Positions 1-6,360 of a stretch of 6,877 bases of DNA are shown here, piece after piece. The stretch covers positions 1 through 6,877 of the forward strand of contig JALRDT010000124.1 of the NCBI GenBank assembly GCA_023262125.1, written 5' to 3'. A program made the translations under genes and the position numbers. Under the pieces are notes generated by a model. It did not search any database, was not told where the DNA came from, and worked only from the letters and a program-made list of their open reading frames with translations. How positions within the stretch are numbered: position 1 is the first letter of the stretch; each line of letters starts with the position of its first letter. The DNA is from Candidatus Nanopelagicaceae bacterium (GTDB lineage: Bacteria; Actinomycetota; Actinomycetes; Nanopelagicales; Nanopelagicaceae).

Positions 1-1109
1 TATTTAGAAGAAACTTGGCGTGTGGCCTTTGCCAACCATTCAGGATTAATTGTCACTCCCCACCCTGGCTCGGAAGGAATTATCACTTTGCCGCCTTCAA
101 CTTTGAAGGGATCGCCAAGAAATAAACCGACCTGCCATGGATAGTAATCCTCTCGTTCGATTGAGAACTCCAAATATTTTCCAGGATTATCAATCGCGCC
201 AAGTAGATGCATTGTGCAAATCGTAACGAGTGAAAGATTTGCACTATGTGGCGTAATTGGTAGACCAGCTATTTTGGCCATCTCTACAACTTTAAGGGTG
301 CGCCAAATACCTCCCATATACATGACATCCGGTTGCAGAACATCAACTGCCCGCATATCAATCATTCGTTGCCAAGTTGAGAGATCCCAATCTTGTTCGC
401 CACCAGTAACATCAATTTCTAAAGCATCGGTTACTTCTTTGGTTTCTGACAACTCCCAATATTTACATGGTTCTTCAAAGTGAGAAATACCTTCGGCTTG
501 TAGTAGTTTGCCAACTTCAATTGCACGTTTTGGAGAGAACCCAGAATTGCCATCGACTAACTTTGAAATTCCATCACCAAGTGCCCTAGAAACTACTGGA
601 ACCACTTCTTCAGTTCGGCCCGGCCATTCATCAACATCATTTCCGCACTCAGCGCCTACCCGCCACTTAAATGCATCAAATCCATACTTGTCACGCAGCT
701 CTACAAATCGCTTTGCTTCAGCTTGCGCAGTGATATCGCGCTTCATTGATGATGCATAGGCTCGTAGCGCTTTAACTTTTCCACCTAATAATTCAACAAC
801 CGGCTTATTCTGCGCTTTTCCTTGCAAATCCCAGAGCGCAGTATCAAGTCCGGCATTAGCTCGACAACGGTAACTACCAGGATATTTATGTTCTTTAGCT
901 TCTACTCGATCTATTAGAAAGCCAATGTCATCTGCAGATTGCCCCAAAACCCAAGGAGCGACTTGGCGATGTAGCACTTGTGCAGTGATATCTGCGTTGT
1001 AGGTAGAGGTTTGTCCCCAACCTTCTAGGCCCTCATCGGTAGTTACCTTTACAAAACAGACAAATTCATCTGTATAACTCTCTAATGAGGTTATCTTTCC
1101 GAAATTCAT
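1..1109 (-). CDS. Mandelate racemase/enolase-superfamily sugar-acid dehydratase (3' end at window edge)
   Basis: Reading the minus strand from ATG at 1109 gives 369 uninterrupted codons, followed by TA at the window edge; the next codon is therefore Tyr or a stop, and the protein is complete or nearly so. The sequence has the N-terminal capping domain (about 1-115, ending in ALWDLQGKA...LLGG) and the barrel of the mandelate racemase subgroup. Visible active-site motifs are K148-W-R150 at the end of the second strand, metal-ligand motifs D186-G-N188, E212-E213-P and G-G-E238, then QPD (D261) and PHS (H288), a likely Asp-His catalytic pair, and LEF (E314). Enzymes of this family use Mg2+ to abstract a proton alpha to a carboxylate, usually to dehydrate aldonic or aldaric acids in the cytoplasm. 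The substrate cannot be assigned. Its ATG lies one base after the TAA of the ATPase gene with only a weak ribosome site, so it is probably translationally coupled. Family call is firm; reaction is inferred. Confidence 0.92.
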   Translation of the reverse strand, partial: MNFGKITSLESYTDEFVCFVKVTTDEGLEGWGQTSTYNADITAQVLHRQVAPWVLGQSADDIGFLIDRVEAKEHKYPGSYRCRANAGLDTALWDLQGKAQNKPVVELLGGKVKALRAYASSMKRDITAQAEAKRFVELRDKYGFDAFKWRVGAECGNDVDEWPGRTEEVVPVVSRALGDGISKLVDGNSGFSPKRAIEVGKLLQAEGISHFEEPCKYWELSETKEVTDALEIDVTGGEQDWDLSTWQRMIDMRAVDVLQPDVMYMGGIWRTLKVVEMAKIAGLPITPHSANLSLVTICTMHLLGAIDNPGKYLEFSIEREDYYPWQVGLFLGDPFKVEGGKVIIPSEPGWGVTINPEWLAKATRQVSSK

Positions 1110-1110
1110 A

Positions 1111-2148
1111 TTACTTTACGAAAACTGCAAATTTATCTGCGCTGACATCAACTGCAGTGCCTGGTAGCAATCCTGATGCATCTTGAGATTCCATCTGCGC
1201 GTTGATTCTGCTGCCATCTGGCAAGCTGACCATTACTCGGCAGATTGAACCCAAGAATGATGTTGCAACTACGCGACCATCACCGCTCTTGCTCGCTTTT
1301 ACTGTCAATGATTCTGGGCGAATTAGCGCCACACCTTCACCAGATGTTATTGATCCAGGCAGTGTGCTCAGTTCGGTACCGAATGCACTGAATTTGCCGT
1401 TAGAGACTTTTACCTTAACTTGATTGGTAAGTCCTACGAACTCTGCAACGAATGAAGTTGCTGGACGATCATAAAGTTCGGCAGGTGAAGCAATCTGTTC
1501 GAGCAGACCGTTACGCATAACACCAACTCGATCAGCAATACCTAGCGCTTCTTCTTGGTCGTGAGTTACGAAAAGAGTAGTTGTGCCAAGCTCTAATTGA
1601 ATACGACGAATTTCATCTCGCAGTTGGGTACGCACCTTTGCATCGAGCGCAGATAGTGGTTCGTCAAGCAGCAAAACTTGCGGCGAAATAGCTAGCGCAC
1701 GTGCCAACGCAATACGCTGCTGCTGACCGCCAGACATTTGATGTGGATAATGATTTGAGTGTGTTGATAGGCCAACTAGTTCGAGTAATTCACCTGAACG
1801 ATCGGCACGCTTATCTGCCGCTGTTTTATGCGCCTTTAATTTCAAGCCATATTCAACATTTTCACGAGCAGTCATGTGTGGAAATAGTGAATAAGCCTGG
1901 AAAACCATACCCATATTGCGCTTATTTGGCGCAGTGTAAGTAATGTCTTTTCCATCAACAATGATCTGACCGCGATCTAACTCTTGTAAGCCAGCTAATG
2001 CGCGAAGCGCTGTGGTCTTACCGCAACCTGAAGGTCCAAGAAGCGCAACAAACTCACCTTTGGCGATATCTAAAGTTAATCCATCAAGCGCTTTTACTGG
2101 GCCAAAGTGCTTAGCGATATCAACCAATTGCACATATGCAGAGCTCAC
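1111..2148 (-). CDS. ABC transporter ATP-binding protein, iron/polyamine-type
   Basis: This 345-residue cytoplasmic ATPase powers the importer encoded just upstream. All nucleotide-binding motifs are intact: Walker A GPSGCGKTT at 38-46, Q-loop Q84 in VFQAYSLFPH, signature SGGQQ at 139-143, Walker B LLLDEP at 159-164, D-loop SALD at 166-169 and switch H196. The C-terminal third (about 235-345) is a TOBE-like beta domain, as in PotA, FbpC and UgpC/MalK-type proteins, where it can serve regulation. Length is normal for these families. The start is GTG at 2148; GGAAA/AAAGG lies about six bases upstream, whereas the nearby ATG at 2153 runs directly into TAG. The gene follows the second permease by 15 nt. 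The ATPase alone does not reveal the substrate; the accompanying permeases point to the iron/putrescine/phosphonate class rather than the sugar class. Confidence 0.95.
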   Translation of the reverse strand: MSSAYVQLVDIAKHFGPVKALDGLTLDIAKGEFVALLGPSGCGKTTALRALAGLQELDRGQIIVDGKDITYTAPNKRNMGMVFQAYSLFPHMTARENVEYGLKLKAHKTAADKRADRSGELLELVGLSTHSNHYPHQMSGGQQQRIALARALAISPQVLLLDEPLSALDAKVRTQLRDEIRRIQLELGTTTLFVTHDQEEALGIADRVGVMRNGLLEQIASPAELYDRPATSFVAEFVGLTNQVKVKVSNGKFSAFGTELSTLPGSITSGEGVALIRPESLTVKASKSGDGRVVATSFLGSICRVMVSLPDGSRINAQMESQDASGLLPGTAVDVSADKFAVFVK

Positions 2149-2163
2149 TACATTTCCTTTCGA

Positions 2164-2958
2164 TTAAGCAACATCAACATCTAAAACTTCTTTCTGGCGG
2201 TTTTTCTGTGGAATTAGAAGTAAGAGAAGCAGTACGAAGATGATTGACGCTAAAGAAACTGCAACCGCCACATTTCCGTTAGTTCGGCCAATCTGCGCAA
2301 TCACAACTTGGAATGTCTTGTAATTGAGCAAATTAGAAATCGTGAATTCACCAAGTACCAGCGCGATTGCGATAAATGAGCCATTTAAAATTCCGGTGCG
2401 CAGGGTAGGCATAATTACACCTGCCATCATTCGAGAGGTGGAAGCCCCTAACGTGCGAGCCGCCTCGGCCAAAGTATGGATATCCGCCGCATCCAAAGCG
2501 GCAGAAAGAGCCCTGTAGGTATATGGCAAAATTAACATTGAATAAACCAAAGATAAAGTAATTGGAGATTCCGAGATATTTATCGATATCCAGCGATACA
2601 GAGGTGAAATTCCCACAACTATTACGATGGCTGGAATTGCCAGTGGGATAAGACAAATTAATTCAACTAATCTCTTCAGCTTTGGTAACTTTAAATGAAC
2701 CCAAACCACAGTTGGTACAATCAAAACCAAAATTAAAAACATAACTATCGCGGCAGTTACTAAAGATCTAAAAATTGCAATTGTTAAATCAGGCTGGCTT
2801 GGAATGACTTTCCACGCATCCAAAGTTCTGCCCTTTTGAAAGAATGCAAAAGGTTTGGTTGAAAAATCCAACATTGAATATATAGGCAACAATAAATAGA
2901 AACCCACCACAAAAATGATGGAATAACGCCAAAGTTTCACTTTCCAAGTTGGCTTCAT
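2164..2958 (-). CDS. ABC transporter permease (second subunit, PotC/FbpB-like)
   Basis: A 264-residue inner-membrane protein with about six hydrophobic helices: roughly 12-30, 61-86, 98-118, 132-152, 191-212 and 232-250. The cytoplasmic coupling (EAA) loop is clear: EAARTLGAS at 165-173 followed by IMPT at 182-185, the site that docks on the ATPase. The PLAIPAIVIVVG helix and overall size fit the second permease of polyamine, iron and phosphonate importers. Its ATG at 2958 overlaps the TGA of the first permease as ATGA, which implies translational coupling and equal subunit production; GGGAG at 2967-2971 (minus strand) lies eight bases upstream. The C-terminus (from about 251) is short, charged and cytoplasmic. 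Permease role is secure; the transported compound is not shown by the sequence. Confidence 0.93.
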   Translation of the reverse strand: MKPTWKVKLWRYSIIFVVGFYLLLPIYSMLDFSTKPFAFFQKGRTLDAWKVIPSQPDLTIAIFRSLVTAAIVMFLILVLIVPTVVWVHLKLPKLKRLVELICLIPLAIPAIVIVVGISPLYRWISINISESPITLSLVYSMLILPYTYRALSAALDAADIHTLAEAARTLGASTSRMMAGVIMPTLRTGILNGSFIAIALVLGEFTISNLLNYKTFQVVIAQIGRTNGNVAVAVSLASIIFVLLLLLLIPQKNRQKEVLDVDVA

Positions 2959-3872
2959 CGAGCTGACTCCCAGCGACTTACTCGGCGACGAATCTGTGCA
3001 TATAAAGCCATCACAATAATTACCACGATGACCATTGCCAATGATAGAGCTTTTGCAGTCTGTGGATTGGCGTTACCAACTTCGCTAGATAGCGCATTTC
3101 CGATCTGCAGCGGGGTTAAAAAGTCGGAAAGATTTACCAGCGTTGCGGCAGTTGCATACGCTGAGAAAGAATTAACAAATAAGAGCAACATTGCTCCAAA
3201 AAATGATGGAGTAAGAACTGGAATTCCAACGCTTCGCCAGTACTCAAGTGGGCTGCCACCAAGCGAATCTGATGCTTCTCGCCATTGTGGTTTCATGTTC
3301 TCTAATGTAGGTAGGAAAACTAGGACCATTAGCGGAATTTGGAAAAAGGTATAGACCACCGCTAGGCCATTAATGGTGTAGAGCCATGATGATTGAGCCA
3401 AAAATGAATCCGGCGCTAACTTCACAAAAATAGATGAAACAACGCCGTTAAAGCCAAAAGTTGCCAAAAATGCAAAGGTGAGCATCACGCCACCAAATTG
3501 TGCTAAAACGGATGAAATTGCAACGGTAAACTTATAAAAACGGCCACCTGGCTTACCAGAGACCATAGCCCATGCAAATAATCCACCAAGAATTGCACCG
3601 AGTACTGCGGTTTTAAATGAAATCTCTAATGAGTTATAAAAAGCTTTTCGAACAATGGGTGATTCCAATAGTTCATTGATTTTGGAGGTGTCGAATTCAT
3701 CAGCTTCATTTCTAAAAGCTCCGATAACAACATTGTAAGTAGGATAAATTAAAAAGAGTCCTGTAAAAATTAAAAAAGGAAGTACGCCCAGATATGCGCT
3801 GTGCTTACGCCAATACCGAGAACCGGCACCACCTTTGGTGATGCCGGTTCCCTGATATTGAGTATTAGCCAT
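2955..3872 (-). CDS. ABC transporter permease (first subunit, PotB-like)
   Basis: A 305-residue inner-membrane protein with a polar Gly-rich N-terminus (1-24), then about six membrane helices: roughly 26-52, 87-105, 115-140, 165-190, 222-245 and 275-293. The coupling loop reads REASDSLGG at 198-206 with IPVL at 217-220, so the ATPase contact is present. A following segment FSAYATAAT (235-243) is of the kind seen in polyamine and iron permeases. It pairs with the overlapping second permease to form the channel. Its ATG at 3872 is 15 nt after the stop of the binding-protein gene and has no convincing ribosome binding site, unlike most genes here. Codons 8-18 form a very strong RNA hairpin (separate entry). 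No better in-frame start is apparent before the first helix, so the ATG is retained. Confidence 0.93.
   Translation of the reverse strand: MANTQYQGTGITKGGAGSRYWRKHSAYLGVLPFLIFTGLFLIYPTYNVVIGAFRNEADEFDTSKINELLESPIVRKAFYNSLEISFKTAVLGAILGGLFAWAMVSGKPGGRFYKFTVAISSVLAQFGGVMLTFAFLATFGFNGVVSSIFVKLAPDSFLAQSSWLYTINGLAVVYTFFQIPLMVLVFLPTLENMKPQWREASDSLGGSPLEYWRSVGIPVLTPSFFGAMLLLFVNSFSAYATAATLVNLSDFLTPLQIGNALSSEVGNANPQTAKALSLAMVIVVIIVMALYAQIRRRVSRWESAR
3820..3850 (-). promoter_or_regulatory. Strong mRNA hairpin inside the permease 5' coding region
   Basis: Bases 3820-3833 pair with 3837-3850, leaving a three-base loop at 3834-3836. On the plus strand, 13 of the 14 pairs are Watson-Crick and one (3829/3841) is C-A; in the minus-strand transcript that position becomes a G-U pair, so all 14 can form. 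The stem is GC-rich (ACCGGC core). It begins 22 nt after the A of the permease ATG and encodes Gly8-Ser18. No U-tract follows, so it does not look like a classic terminator. A plausible role, inferred from other binding-protein operons, is to protect the 3' end of the binding-protein message or to reduce permease expression. Confidence 0.6.
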
Positions 3873-3887
3873 CTAAGAAATTTTTAC

Positions 3888-5009
3888 TTAGTTGGTTCCT
3901 ACGGCAGCTGGCCAAGCGGTCTTTAGGTATAGACGCGCTTTGGTTGATTGATCACCTGTTGCTGCAGGGGTTTGTGTCTTGCTCTTACCGATAACTGCAA
4001 TTCCAGAAGCTGGTGCACGCTTGGTCTTAACCATCCATGCCCAAATTGTTGGAGTTGCTCCGCCGCCTGCCCAAATAGCTGCGCCTTCCTCACCCAAGGT
4101 GTATTCCATCCAAAGGCGAGCGCAAGCTGGGTGTGGCGCCCAAGCTGAAATCGCTGAGTTATAAGTAGAACCCACAGCTGCTGGAGTGAACATCTTCCAG
4201 GTCTTTCCAGCCTTCTTGAATTCCTTGGCAACGCCTACTGCAAGATAGCCATTATCCATGACAACAGGGGTCTGGCCTGAAGCAATAGTTGCCTGAGTTG
4301 GATTTACGTTGATGAAGTTACCAACATCCTTAAGCTTCTTAAACCATGCAACAGCTGGCGAAATGTCATCAAATGTGCCACCTAGAGCCAGGTTGACCAT
4401 CCAGATTGAGTTAAGGCCAGCAGATGAACCTTGTGGGTCACCATTGATAGTTACTTTGCCCTTGAATGCTGGCTTTAATAAATCATCAAGCTTGGTGATT
4501 GTTCCCAAAGATCCGTCATAACCAATTGTCATTGTGCCTGAGTAGTTTGGTGTGTATTCAGCATTCGCGACTTTATCTGCGCCTGCGTTGTATCGCCAGT
4601 TACGTACTTTGTAAGGAGCGAAGGTTCCTGTTCCAAGGTACTTATCTGCAACAGCTAAACCGATATCAAATACGTCTGGAGAACGGTTGGTTCCCTTTAG
4701 GCGATTTGCTGCATCGATTTCATCTTGTGATGATGCCTCTGGATCCGCTTCATCAACTTTTACACCATACTTCTTTTTAAACCCTTCAATCATTGCGCCG
4801 TAATCTGCCCAATAATGTGGCAGCGCAATAACGTTTAATTGACCTTCCTTCTTGCACTCTGCTGTTAAACCTGCAAGGCCGCCAGCCTGTGAAGCGCTGG
4901 TAGCGGTTGCGTATTTACTCGCAGCATTTGCAGAAGTCAGTGTCGGAACCACAAGTGCTAAAGAAACTGCAGCTGTTACTGCAACCTTAGCTAGCTTTGA
5001 AAACTTCAC
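3888..5009 (-). CDS. ABC transporter extracellular substrate-binding protein
   Basis: A 373-residue secreted binding protein that would capture the solute outside the membrane and deliver it to the permeases. Residues 1-29 form a Sec signal peptide: Lys at 2, 5 and 8, a hydrophobic Ala/Val/Leu core (about 9-24), and a likely cleavage site after ANA (27-29). There is no lipobox cysteine at the site. The mature part has the periplasmic-binding-protein pattern of the iron/polyamine group: a first strand LNVIALPHYW (58-67), a helix with IEGFKKKYGVKV, then SPDVFDIG (110-117), KGKVTINGDPQ (183-193), and a C-terminal lobe. Two cysteines (C52 and C296) could form a disulfide. The start is GTG at 5009, chosen because AAGGAG (5016-5021) lies six bases upstream. 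The ligand cannot be read from the sequence; many aromatic residues (several Trp and Tyr) would suit a sugar-like or cationic ligand. Confidence 0.9.
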   Translation of the reverse strand: MKFSKLAKVAVTAAVSLALVVPTLTSANAASKYATATSASQAGGLAGLTAECKKEGQLNVIALPHYWADYGAMIEGFKKKYGVKVDEADPEASSQDEIDAANRLKGTNRSPDVFDIGLAVADKYLGTGTFAPYKVRNWRYNAGADKVANAEYTPNYSGTMTIGYDGSLGTITKLDDLLKPAFKGKVTINGDPQGSSAGLNSIWMVNLALGGTFDDISPAVAWFKKLKDVGNFINVNPTQATIASGQTPVVMDNGYLAVGVAKEFKKAGKTWKMFTPAAVGSTYNSAISAWAPHPACARLWMEYTLGEEGAAIWAGGGATPTIWAWMVKTKRAPASGIAVIGKSKTQTPAATGDQSTKARLYLKTAWPAAVGTN

Positions 5010-5015
5010 TGTTTT

Positions 5016-5021
5016 CTCCTT
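5016..5021 (-). promoter_or_regulatory. Ribosome binding site of the substrate-binding-protein gene
   Basis: AAGGAG on the minus strand, six bases before GTG at 5009. It is the best ribosome site in the window and fixes the GTG start, in line with high expression expected for a binding protein. Confidence 0.75.
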
Positions 5022-5052
5022 ATTTGTTTGATTTTGCTTTTGGTGGGGTGGA

Positions 5053-5080
5053 TATTTAGTTTTTACCCGCTTCCTGAAAA
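5053..5080 (-). promoter_or_regulatory. Possible internal promoter for the transporter genes
   Basis: On the minus strand TTTTCA (5075-5080) and TAAATA (5053-5058) are separated by 16 bases, an acceptable -35/-10 arrangement with a start near 5046 and a leader of about 37 nt. The -35 element lies within one arm of the palindrome at 5066-5106, so a protein bound there would block it. Match to consensus is only moderate, and the AT-rich setting makes chance matches likely. Confidence 0.35.
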
Positions 5081-5106
5081 ATCACGTGAAATTTTCAGAA
5101 CGCGGG
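5066..5106 (-). promoter_or_regulatory. 41-nt imperfect palindrome/hairpin between dehydrogenase and binding-protein genes
   Basis: The arms share one axis at 5086: CCCGC (5066-5070) pairs with GCGGG (5102-5106), and CTGAAAA (5074-5080) pairs with TTTTCAG (5092-5098), with a further T-A pair between. In the minus-strand transcript the C/A mismatches at 5073/5099 and 5083/5089 become G-U pairs. The centre holds TCACGTGA (5082-5089), itself a perfect 8-bp palindrome. It lies 22 nt after the dehydrogenase stop. No U-tract follows on either strand. It could be an operator, a terminator lacking a U-tail, or an mRNA processing/stability element that sets dehydrogenase and transporter levels apart. 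Confidence 0.55.
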
Positions 5107-5128
5107 AATCTTTGCGTAGGTTGTCTGG

Positions 5129-6229
5129 TCAGTCAAAGACCAAAACGTTTCTGGCCCCCTCGCCTGCCCTCAATCGCTTGACGGCATCATTAAGACCCGC
5201 TAAACCTATTCGCTCGCTGATGAGTTCGTCTAGGAATAATTGTCCATTTAGATAACTTTTTACTAACGAAATGACATCCCTCTGAAGGTTGGCTGAGCCG
5301 AAATAGCAACCTTTTATCGATTGTTCATTGACAAAAGGCCCGGCATCGATGGTCAATTGCGCTCCATTTTTTAGAAGTCCAACCAGAGTCAATTGGCCCT
5401 GAACACCCGTTGCCAGCCATGCCTGAGAAATTGTGGCTTCACGGCCAGAGGCATCGAAAACATAATCTGCGCCGCCGCAAACTGATTTCACAAAGGCAAC
5501 TGGATCCTCTTTGGCTGCGTTGACCGTATGAGTGGCGCCTACTTTCTTGGCAATCTCTAACTTTTCATCGCTCACATCAACCGCGATGATGGTTTTTGCG
5601 CCAATAATTCTTGCGCCTTGAATACTATTTAAGCCAACTCCACCGCATCCAAATACTGCAACCGAAGATCCAGGTTGAACTTTCGCAGTGTTAACTACTG
5701 CGCCATAGCCGGTTAAGACTGCGCAACTTAAAAGCGCAGCGCGATCTAATGGCATCTCTTTTGGAATCACAACCGCACCAGATGCTGGTACTACTGCATA
5801 TTCTGCAAAGGATGCTACGCATAGAAATTGATTTAACTTTGAACCATTTTCAGATAAGCGGCTAGTTTTATCAAATAAGCCACCAACGCTCATCGCATCT
5901 CCGGCGGTAGCGCAGTAATTTGGAATACCTCGTTTGCACCATTCACATTCGCCGCAGTTTGGCACGATAGACATGACAACATGATCGCCAACTGCAATTC
6001 CTGAAACATCTGGTCCAACTTCGGTTACGACGCCTGCAGCCTCGTGGCCAATTACTGCTGGAAATGGCACCAGCTTTCGCTTGCCATCAATTGCATTTAA
6101 ATCGCTGGCACATAGTCCGCTCGCTGCAACTTTTACGAGAATTTCACCTGATTTAGGTTTATCAATATCAACCTCTGCGATTCGGAAATCTTTTCCTACT
6201 TCATCTAGTACTGCAGCTTTGATTTTCAC
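5129..6229 (-). CDS. Zinc-dependent medium-chain alcohol/polyol dehydrogenase, NAD-type
   Basis: A 366-residue cytoplasmic oxidoreductase of the zinc alcohol dehydrogenase family. Catalytic zinc ligands are C40, H62-E63 (GHE) and C169; the structural zinc site is C92, C95, C98 and C106 with the standard 2-2-7 spacing. The Rossmann dinucleotide motif is GCGGVG at 194-199, and D218 at the end of the next strand indicates preference for NAD(H) over NADP(H). The C-terminal part carries the second half of the catalytic domain. The overall pattern resembles class III-like/aryl-alcohol dehydrogenases more than sorbitol dehydrogenases, and the substrate is not known. The frame stays open upstream to an ATG at 6394, but that would overlap the start of the divergent regulator; GTG at 6229 with GAGG (6237-6240) seven bases upstream begins exactly at the conserved N-terminus and is preferred. 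It is the first gene of the minus-strand cluster, followed by a 119-nt gap. Confidence 0.93.
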   Translation of the reverse strand: MKIKAAVLDEVGKDFRIAEVDIDKPKSGEILVKVAASGLCASDLNAIDGKRKLVPFPAVIGHEAAGVVTEVGPDVSGIAVGDHVVMSIVPNCGECEWCKRGIPNYCATAGDAMSVGGLFDKTSRLSENGSKLNQFLCVASFAEYAVVPASGAVVIPKEMPLDRAALLSCAVLTGYGAVVNTAKVQPGSSVAVFGCGGVGLNSIQGARIIGAKTIIAVDVSDEKLEIAKKVGATHTVNAAKEDPVAFVKSVCGGADYVFDASGREATISQAWLATGVQGQLTLVGLLKNGAQLTIDAGPFVNEQSIKGCYFGSANLQRDVISLVKSYLNGQLFLDELISERIGLAGLNDAVKRLRAGEGARNVLVFD

Positions 6230-6360
6230 GCCTAAACCTCTCGCCTTCCCTCGTTGGAATGGAGCGAAAGTACACCTGGTTCGTATCGCGCGAAAGGTTT
6301 TTTGATGAATTTTCGCTGGTTTTGAGTTAAATTTTCCCCACAAATGAAACGGTGGTTCAC
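6230..6360. promoter_or_regulatory. Divergent control region between dehydrogenase and IclR-type regulator
   Basis: This 131-nt gap must hold the promoters of both genes. It contains the motif GCGAAA at 6264-6269 and 6290-6295 in direct orientation, 26 bp apart, and its reverse complement TTTCGC at 6311-6316; the last two form an inverted repeat with a 15-nt spacer. A shorter dyad TTCG/CGAA (6280-6294 region) overlaps the middle copy. IclR-family proteins commonly bind such dyads between themselves and their targets. An AT-rich stretch at 6322-6335 (TAAATT at 6328-6333) could be the regulator -10 box, but no good -35 was found at normal spacing. Confidence 0.5.
6237..6240 (-). promoter_or_regulatory. 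Ribosome binding site deciding the dehydrogenase GTG start
   Basis: GAGG on the minus strand, seven bases before GTG at 6229, with further purine-rich sequence just upstream (GGGAAGGCGA). It supports the short 366-residue protein over the longer open frame. Confidence 0.6.

Noticed and set aside
214..759. Two plus-strand open frames of 89 and 83 codons (214-483 and 508-759)
   Set aside because: They lie opposite the enolase-superfamily gene, whose conserved motifs account for the sequence; no ribosome site or recognisable protein.
2348..2656. 102-codon minus-strand frame inside the second permease
   Set aside because: Out-of-frame reading of a gene with intact membrane helices and coupling loop; no sign of a frameshift.
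3820..3850. Rho-independent terminator
   Set aside because: The stem is strong but no U-tract follows in the transcript, and it lies inside an intact gene of an evident operon.
3923..4780. Several short open frames on both strands within the binding-protein gene
   Set aside because: All are shadows of the 373-residue binding protein, with unnatural composition such as runs of Gln, Leu or Cys.
6344..6346. Alternative ATG for the IclR gene
   Set aside because: It is out of frame with the helix-turn-helix coding sequence; ATG at 6361 is the proper start.
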